Assembly: GCA_937924675.1 (NCBI GenBank)
Contig: CALEVL010000107.1
Location: forward strand, 1-29,437
Length of the DNA stretch: 29,437 nucleotides
Source: an uncultured Ignavibacteria bacterium
GTDB taxonomy: Bacteria; Bacteroidota; Ignavibacteria; Tepidaquicellales; Tepidaquicellaceae
Reading direction: 5' to 3'
The notes under the pieces were generated by a model that searched no databases, was not told where the DNA came from, and worked only from the letters and a program-made list of their open reading frames with translations. Position numbers and translations under genes: made by a program. Positions within the stretch are counted from its first letter, which is position 1. Each line of letters starts with the position of its first letter. Below are positions 24,050 to 29,437 of the stretch, piece by piece.

Positions 24050-25336
24050 TTAGTTCAGTTTTGAGAACAGCCAGTAATTGAAGCCAAGCAATACTCTGCT
24101 GTCGTATTGGTAATTCTTGTTTGTAGCAAGCTGCCCCTGCAAACTTACTGTAAATTTCCTGTCAGGCGTATAGTCAAGTCCGGCAAGAATGCCAAGAGCA
24201 TTTGAATTCTCCTGTTCAATATTTCCGATTCTGTAATTTGAATAATTCACAGATGCGCTGGCTGAAAGTTCTTCTTTGATAAGTTGCATTGATCCGTTTG
24301 CATTGAACCCTAATGAATTTCCTGCGAAACCGGAATATCCGATGCAACTAAGTCCAAAGTTTGCAGCTGAAAAACCAATTTGATAACGCAGGGAATTGTC
24401 TTCTTCATAACTGACATTTGCCGCTTTGGCAAACAGCATGTATCCGTTATTTAAAGTATAACTGAAAGCACCTTCAAATTCCCGGTAACTGTTGTGATCA
24501 AAGGTCCAGAAGATCGAGTTGTAATTTATCAGCGGTTCTCTGTAAAGATATGAAGCAGATATCCTGGCTGAGCCAAAAGAATATGCAGCATTTAGCTCAC
24601 CTTTATATATCAGTTCTCGGTTGAAATCATAATAGAGTTTCCCGAATGTTTCAAGTTTATTCAGGTAGTTGTAGCTAAAATCAAAACCTGCAAGTGTAAG
24701 CTGTTTGGAATCTGTCTCAAATCTATACTCAGCAGTGTTGAAAGCAGAATCAAGTCTTGTCGCGGAATAACCTGATTGATACCTCCGCTTCTCCATGAAG
24801 CTTAATCCTGCAACAATTCCCTGGGGACCGTAATAGCCGAGTCTTGCCCCGGCAAGAAAATCATTGTTCAACGATCCATAATTCGTGAAGCTATAATTAC
24901 CTGGAGTGTTAAAGCCGCCGTACACTGTGAATTGATATTCGCTGAACTTTCCCGTTTTCAGTTTCATCAATATTCCGTCAAGCGAGCCACGGCCGACACC
25001 GGCAAAAACCAACTGTCTTCCGAATTTCAAATCAAGTGCACCGAATAAATTTGTGCCTTTGATATAAGCATTATACAGGCTGAAGTCAAATCCTCTTCCG
25101 ACTCTGTTTGTGAAGTCTTCGCCGGTCTGCATCCACGTGCTGAATCCCCAGTTGTTTTTATTAATGTCTGCGGATAAATTTTGATATCCCCTGAGATGTG
25201 ATTTCATATCTCCGTTGATACTGTCTGCACGTTCCCAGGAATAAAAGAAATGGTTAAACCGAAGATTAAGACTTTGTGAAAGGCTGTTTGAAACGAATGC
25301 GATAAATATGAAAAGTAGCGTAATTGCAGTTTTCAT
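24050..25336 (-). CDS. Outer-membrane beta-barrel protein, putative porin of a cytochrome conduit
   Basis: The 428-residue protein has a clean signal peptide (cleavage near SLS-QS at ~20). The remainder shows alternating polar/aromatic strands with Gly/Asn/Tyr turns throughout, as in 16-20-stranded barrels, for example FSLYNAYIKGTNLFG and ARISASYLYREPL. It has no haem motif. The chain ends in FNYWLFSKLN rather than the usual terminal Phe. It is the first gene of the four-gene operon, 13 bp before the 14-haem cytochrome. Direct similarity to MtrB or OmbB cannot be judged by eye; the assignment rests on barrel character and neighbours. Confidence 0.8.
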   Translation of the reverse strand: MKTAITLLFIFIAFVSNSLSQSLNLRFNHFFYSWERADSINGDMKSHLRGYQNLSADINKNNWGFSTWMQTGEDFTNRVGRGFDFSLYNAYIKGTNLFGALDLKFGRQLVFAGVGRGSLDGILMKLKTGKFSEYQFTVYGGFNTPGNYSFTNYGSLNNDFLAGARLGYYGPQGIVAGLSFMEKRRYQSGYSATRLDSAFNTAEYRFETDSKQLTLAGFDFSYNYLNKLETFGKLYYDFNRELIYKGELNAAYSFGSARISASYLYREPLINYNSIFWTFDHNSYREFEGAFSYTLNNGYMLFAKAANVSYEEDNSLRYQIGFSAANFGLSCIGYSGFAGNSLGFNANGSMQLIKEELSASASVNYSNYRIGNIEQENSNALGILAGLDYTPDRKFTVSLQGQLATNKNYQYDSRVLLGFNYWLFSKLN

Positions 25337-25404
25337 AAGATCCGACTTTGGTTTTAGGGGAGCAATTATTCAGAAAATTTTCAGTTGAAATCAGGTCTTC
25401 TGAA

Positions 25405-25412
25405 CAAATATA
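25405..25412 (-). promoter_or_regulatory. Candidate Bacteroidota-type -7 element for the cytochrome-conduit operon
   Basis: On the minus strand the sequence is TATATTTG, matching TAnnTTTG. It lies about 69 bp before the barrel-protein start codon. No good -33 TTTG is seen at the usual distance, so confidence is limited. Confidence 0.4.
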
Positions 25413-25610
25413 ATTTAGTGTAAATTTAAGTAAATAAACTTTGCCAATCCATGTGAAAGATGATGTCTGAGTAAGCAACAGCAATGAAAAATTGTATGAC
25501 CTTGATAAGAGATTAGCCGGTCATTCTTCAACGAATTAAAAGTAAATTGAATGTAAGAAAATAAATTCTCAAATTGATTTTACAGAAAACATAACAACAT
25601 TGAATCTGTT

Positions 25611-26105
25611 ATGACCGGTCCTGAGAAAGTCGCTGAAGCCAACAATAATATCCCGCCAAATAAATCAAGACGAGATTTTCTTAGTATTACTGCAAACATC
25701 GGTTTGTTCGGGTGGCTTGCAACTTCTTTTTACTCTATTTTTTCATTTCTGAGATCTCCTGATATTTTGTACACTGATTCAGAAAGGATTGGTCTGGGTG
25801 AATTAGATGCAATGCAACCCGGAACAGGGAAACCATTCAAACTTGGAAACACTCCCGGAATATTAGTGCGAATGAGTGATGGAAGTTTGAAGGCTTTCAG
25901 TGCTGTTTGCTCACACATGAAATGTGTTGTTGAGTATAAGGAGGAAGAAAAGTTGTTTCTGTGCCCATGTCACAAGGGAAGATATGATCTGACCGGCAAA
26001 GTGCTGAGCGGCCCTCCGCCAAAGCCATTATCGGAGCTTAAGACTGAAGTTGTCAGGAATCAGATAGTGGTGTCTCAAATTACGGAGAGGATTAAAGACG
26101 CATGA
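25611..26105 (+). CDS. Rieske [2Fe-2S] protein of a bc-type complex
   Basis: The 164-residue protein has a twin-arginine motif SRRDFL (19-24) followed by a membrane anchor (~28-47) and a Rieske domain facing the periplasm. The cluster ligands Cys100, His102, Cys118 or Cys120 and His121, and the disulfide cysteines (Cys105 with its partner), are present in CSHMKC and CPCHKG. The usual Gly of CTHLGC is Lys, and the Ser of CPCHGS, whose hydrogen bond raises the potential, is Gly123; Tyr125 is kept. A lower-potential, menaquinol-type cluster is inferred. The stop overlaps the cytochrome b start (ATGA), so the two are coupled. Confidence 0.93.
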   Translation: MTGPEKVAEANNNIPPNKSRRDFLSITANIGLFGWLATSFYSIFSFLRSPDILYTDSERIGLGELDAMQPGTGKPFKLGNTPGILVRMSDGSLKAFSAVCSHMKCVVEYKEEEKLFLCPCHKGRYDLTGKVLSGPPPKPLSELKTEVVRNQIVVSQITERIKDA

Positions 26106-27124
26106 AAGAATCTATGGTAGAAAATGAAGCAGCGGGTGTTAATACGAAGAAGATTAAATACGGAATTTCATGCAGACTGGAAATAGTATCACAGTATTTT
26201 GGATCATTGTTTGCATTCCTTTTTATCATACAGGCGGTCACGGGAATATTGCTTGGTTTGTATTATAAGAGCTATCCGCAGCTTGCATTTGAAAGCGTTC
26301 TGCATATTAACGGACAGGTTGCAATGGGTTGGTTTGTGAAATCTTTTCATTTCTACACATCATATTTTGTTGCTGCAAGCATAGTTATTTTCTTGATATC
26401 GTTTTTGTTCTCAGGAGCTTTCAGAGGTGAAAGAAAAATCCTTTGGTATTCGGGTTGGATATTCCTGATTGCAACTTTGGGATTCTTAATTACTGCGCAA
26501 TTGCTTGCCTGGGATGAGTTATCATTTTATTCGACTGTCAGATCTCTTGAGTTAGTTTCTCTCGGAATTCCTTTTGGCAAAGAGATTTCTTTTTTCCTGA
26601 TGGGTGGAGAAAAACTTTCGGGTGTATCGCTGGCAAGGTTCCACGCAATTCATGTGTCATTGCTTCCGGTTACCTGCCTGCTGGTGATTATATTGGTTTG
26701 TCTAAGACTAAGCCGGGAAAATAAATCCGAAGCTGAAGACCACAAAGTTGCAGTAGATTATAGATTTTTTAAGGATTCAAATTTCACACGCAAATTTATT
26801 TTGCTGGCAGGAATTTCGATTTCAGCTATTACAATACTCTCGACATCAATACCATGGAGCCCGGGTATAAGGATGGATGAAATGCTTTCGCAACCTCAAA
26901 TCTCAGCACCCGGTTGGTTTCTCTACTTTGCCGCAGGTGCACTGAAGATCTTTTCGCCGTTCGTATCAAAACTGATTTTTGCAACAGCTATTGCATCTAT
27001 GATTGCAGCACCATTTATATCATCAAGGTCTAAGAATCCCGGAATAACGAGAATGTTCATTGCAGCCGGATTAGCTATCTTTCTTGCAATATTAATTTTT
27101 TCACTCATTGGAGTAATTCAGTAA
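26102..27124 (+). CDS. Cytochrome b of a Rieske complex, lacking haem bH ligands
   Basis: The 340-residue membrane protein combines the b6-like N-terminal four helices with a shorter C-terminal part (about three helices). Helix B has His83 (KSFHFY), but the partner 14 residues on, normally the second His, is Phe97. Helix D has His184 (RFHAIH), while the positions 14-15 further on are Leu198 and Val199. The ligands of haem bL are therefore kept and both ligands of haem bH are gone. The Qo motif PEWY is PGWF (270-273). Helix A, the AWDELSFY stretch and LMGGEKLSG...RF are otherwise typical. It overlaps the Rieske gene and is 1 bp from the multihaem gene. Confidence 0.9.
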   Translation: MKESMVENEAAGVNTKKIKYGISCRLEIVSQYFGSLFAFLFIIQAVTGILLGLYYKSYPQLAFESVLHINGQVAMGWFVKSFHFYTSYFVAASIVIFLISFLFSGAFRGERKILWYSGWIFLIATLGFLITAQLLAWDELSFYSTVRSLELVSLGIPFGKEISFFLMGGEKLSGVSLARFHAIHVSLLPVTCLLVIILVCLRLSRENKSEAEDHKVAVDYRFFKDSNFTRKFILLAGISISAITILSTSIPWSPGIRMDEMLSQPQISAPGWFLYFAAGALKIFSPFVSKLIFATAIASMIAAPFISSRSKNPGITRMFIAAGLAIFLAILIFSLIGVIQ

Positions 27125-27125
27125 A

Positions 27126-28616
27126 ATGAAAGGACTTACTTCTTCATACGGATTGATTATTTCACTCATACTTCTGATGATGTTAAAATGCAGTTCCATC
27201 ATGTCACAAGGCGTTAACATTGAGAAGGAAGATATGTGCTATAATTGCCACGGCATTCTGGATGATGAAAGATTGAAATCACCTGCGGTATTATTCAAAA
27301 AGGATATTCACTTCACGAGGGGAGTCTCATGTGCGTCATGTCATGGAGGAGACCATACAACAGATGAAATTGAGTTGTCCATGGATACGGCAAAGGGGTT
27401 TGTCGGAGTTCCGAAAGGAGCTAAGATTGCAAGGATATGTTCTTCCTGTCATAAAGATCAGTTCGGTAAATTCAGCAAGAGTATTCACGGAATACGAAAT
27501 GCGAGGGGAGTATCAGCCATAAACAGTTGCGTTGATTGCCACGGAATTCATGATATTACCAAGGCAAGAAGCAAAGGTTCAAGGATGCTTGGGCTTTCAA
27601 TTGTCAAAAAGTGTGCTTCCTGCCACAGCAATCCGTCTCTTACAAAAAGATTTAACGCTGAGTTGCCAAATGATCAGTTCGGCAATTATCGAAATTCACC
27701 CCACGGGAAACGGCTCTTGACCGGCAATACAAGCGTGCCTACTTGTGTATCATGTCACAGTAATCATGATGTTGCAAGTGTAAAATCGGAGACATCACCG
27801 GTGAACAGGGAAAACATAATGGAGACATGCGGTAAATGCCACAGTGATGAAGCATACATGAGCAGGAGCGGATTACCAACCGATCAGTTTGAAAAGTATA
27901 AAAAATCAGTTCACGGAGTTGCAGTATTTGAAGCAAAGAACCCATTGGCACCGTTGTGCACTGATTGCCATGGATGGCATGGCGAAGCGCCAAAAGGTGT
28001 AGCATCATTCAAGGTAACATGCGGAAGGTGTCATGAATCTAATATGAAGATGTTTGAAAATAGCCCGCACCAAAAAGCATTTGAAGAAAAGGGTAAGAAC
28101 TTTTGTTCGCAGTGCCACGGATCTCATGATATTTCACATCCTTCTGATGAGATGCTTGGAGTCGGAGAAAAATCAGTATGCATAAAGTGCCATGATAATG
28201 ATAAGGGCTATGAGTTTGCAAAATACATGAAGCAGATGCTGGACAGTTTAAATTATTCGGCGGAAGCAGCAGGCGTGCGGATAGCGGAGGCGGACATCAA
28301 AGGCATGAATGTAATAGATGGCCGGATTGACAGAGTCGAACTGAACAGGATAATTGTAATGAGCAAGACTTCGGTTCACAGTGCAAATCCTGAAGTATTC
28401 AAGTCCAATATATCAAAGGGTTTTGAGATGATAGAGAAAACAAATCTGGCATCTGATGCAGCACTGAAGAGTTATTACTCCAGAAGATTGATTCCGGGAA
28501 TTTCAGCAGTTTTCATATTCATTTTTTTAATTGCCTATGCTGTACGATTCAAGAAAGTAAAGAACCAAGATAAACCAAAAAATAATTTTCAAACTAACAA
28601 ACTACGTCAGCCATGA
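27126..28616 (+). CDS. Eleven-haem cytochrome c with C-terminal membrane anchor
   Basis: The 496-residue protein starts with a signal sequence (~1-28). It carries 11 CXXCH motifs in residues ~38-360 (CYNCH, CASCH, CSSCH, CVDCH, CASCH, CVSCH, CGKCH, CTDCH, CGRCH, CSQCH, CIKCH). A helical segment without haems follows (~365-455), then a transmembrane helix (IPGISAVFIFIFLIAYAV) and a basic tail. Repeated spacings with S(I/P/V)HG and CHG.HD suggest duplicated cytochrome c3-like units. Encoded with Rieske and cytochrome b, it most likely takes the place of cytochrome c1 or f as electron acceptor of the complex. Confidence 0.92.
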   Translation: MKGLTSSYGLIISLILLMMLKCSSIMSQGVNIEKEDMCYNCHGILDDERLKSPAVLFKKDIHFTRGVSCASCHGGDHTTDEIELSMDTAKGFVGVPKGAKIARICSSCHKDQFGKFSKSIHGIRNARGVSAINSCVDCHGIHDITKARSKGSRMLGLSIVKKCASCHSNPSLTKRFNAELPNDQFGNYRNSPHGKRLLTGNTSVPTCVSCHSNHDVASVKSETSPVNRENIMETCGKCHSDEAYMSRSGLPTDQFEKYKKSVHGVAVFEAKNPLAPLCTDCHGWHGEAPKGVASFKVTCGRCHESNMKMFENSPHQKAFEEKGKNFCSQCHGSHDISHPSDEMLGVGEKSVCIKCHDNDKGYEFAKYMKQMLDSLNYSAEAAGVRIAEADIKGMNVIDGRIDRVELNRIIVMSKTSVHSANPEVFKSNISKGFEMIEKTNLASDAALKSYYSRRLIPGISAVFIFIFLIAYAVRFKKVKNQDKPKNNFQTNKLRQP

Positions 28617-29179
28617 CTAATTTAAATCTATCTGTAATTCTGCTTCTTTTGTACTATGGTTTAAGTCTGCTAATTTCACCTGCAGAGAGCAGCGACTCCG
28701 AATTCAAATATATTGGTGCAACCAAATGTGGCAGTGTATGCCACAAGGGAGAATCAAATGGAAGTCAGTATGATATTTGGCAGGGATCAAAGCATTCCAA
28801 GGCATATCAGACACTTCTTACACCTGAAGCCGATAAGATAGCAAAGGACAAAGGGTTCTCAACGGCAGCTGCCGAAACACCTGAATGTATAAAGTGTCAT
28901 GTACTAGGTAAAGCATTGAACGAATCGGAATTCACAGAGACCTTTGACAAAACACAGGGAGTTCAGTGTGAAACATGCCACGGACCGGGTTCAGAGTACA
29001 AACCGATTCCTGTAATGAAAGACAAGGAATTGGCAAAACAAAAAGGATTGATTGTTCATAAGGATGATAAACAGGAATTTTGCACAACTTGCCACAATTC
29101 TGAGAGTCCGACCTTCAAAGGATTTGAACTTGAAACTGAGTGGGAAAAAATAAAGCATCTCCGACCTGTTAAGAACTAA
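28613..29179 (+). CDS. Small multihaem cytochrome c (c554-like), with a CX3CH motif
   Basis: The 188-residue protein has a signal peptide (~1-24), then YIGATKCGSVCHKG with the unusual haem motif CGSVCH (Cys39-His44, three residues between the cysteines). Three ordinary motifs follow: CIKCH, CETCH and CTTCH. Four haems are expected. Features such as IWQGSKHSKAYQTL and CETCHGPGSEY are typical of the cytochrome c554-like family found beside respiratory complexes. It overlaps the preceding gene by 4 bp (ATGA). A soluble periplasmic shuttle for the Rieske/b complex is the likely role. Confidence 0.88.
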   Translation: MTNLNLSVILLLLYYGLSLLISPAESSDSEFKYIGATKCGSVCHKGESNGSQYDIWQGSKHSKAYQTLLTPEADKIAKDKGFSTAAAETPECIKCHVLGKALNESEFTETFDKTQGVQCETCHGPGSEYKPIPVMKDKELAKQKGLIVHKDDKQEFCTTCHNSESPTFKGFELETEWEKIKHLRPVKN

Positions 29180-29345
29180 TTCAGGTCTTGCAGAGAAAGA
29201 ATGTAGTAATGCGTGTGTTTGTTGATACGAGTAAATTCATGAGTTAATCTCAAACTAAGAACACGAATTAATTTATTTCTCCTGATTCATTATCAGCGGA
29301 ATCTGTAAACTTTGAATTGACAGATGAAAGGTCTGAACAAAGCCA

Positions 29346-29377
29346 ATTGCAATCCTCGGCAAATGGAGTTATTTTTG
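29346..29377 (+). promoter_or_regulatory. Bacteroidota-type promoter of the tRNA gene
   Basis: TTG at 29346-29348 and TATTTTTG at 29370-29377 (consensus TAnnTTTG) are separated by 21 bp and lie 14 bp before the tRNA. This is the -33/-7 layout described for Bacteroidetes housekeeping sigma factors. Confidence 0.55.
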
Positions 29378-29391
29378 CAGGAAACAAATTT

Positions 29392-29437
29392 GCTGGCGTA
29401 GCTCAGCTGGTAGAGCAGCTGATTCGTAATCAGCAGG
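29392..29437 (+). tRNA. tRNA-Thr (CGT), 3' part outside the window
   Basis: The visible 46 bases contain the acceptor 5' strand GCTGGCG, a D-arm GCTCAGCTGGTAGAGC, and an anticodon arm GCTGA-TTCGTAA-TCAGC with anticodon CGT. The variable loop begins at the window edge. Confidence 0.9.

Overview
The window reads as a respiratory gene island from a Bacteroidota-superphylum bacterium, most likely the Ignavibacteria/Chlorobi side. This is inferred from the fused MoaC-MogA protein, a MoeB with a rhodanese tail, moderately AT-rich DNA with few strong Shine-Dalgarno sites, and two TAnnTTTG-type promoter elements. Mobile elements, CRISPR arrays and rRNA genes were not seen. A partial tRNA-Thr closes the right end.

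Region 1 (about 300-6,630, minus strand) is a compact molybdenum-cofactor operon: moaA, moeA, a TSUP-family transporter, mobA, moaD, moeB-rhodanese, moaE and a moaC-mogA fusion. It covers the route from GTP to bis-MGD, the cofactor of NarG. Two tandem copies of a double-hairpin repeat lie beyond its end.

Region 2 (6,627-7,235) is a 609-bp divergent control region. It holds four TTGACTCAT-centred direct repeats, several dyads and a perfect Crp/Fnr-type palindrome, TTGACTTAAGTCAA.

Region 3 (7,236-19,910, plus strand) looks like one long nitrate-respiration operon: a NarC-like diheme cytochrome, narG, narH, narJ, narI, two different narK genes, a hemerythrin-like protein, a small unknown lipoprotein and the di-iron repair protein RIC. 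It ends in a good intrinsic terminator. The logic is nitrate import, membrane nitrate reduction, nitrite export and protection from NO damage. No nitrite reductase is present in the window.

Region 4 (20,173-25,336, minus strand) reads, in transcription order, outer-membrane beta-barrel, 14-haem periplasmic cytochrome, 7-haem lipoprotein and beta-propeller lipoprotein with one haem motif. This is the parts list of a porin-cytochrome conduit for moving electrons across the outer membrane.

Region 5 (25,611-29,179, plus strand) is divergent from region 4 and encodes a Rieske protein, a cytochrome b, an 11-haem membrane-anchored cytochrome and a small four-haem-site cytochrome. The cytochrome b keeps one pair of haem ligands but lacks both ligands of haem bH, and has PGWF in place of PEWY. 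Regions 4 and 5 together could form a quinol-to-exterior electron pathway built on a stripped-down, probably non-Q-cycling bc-type complex. This is the most unusual system in the window.
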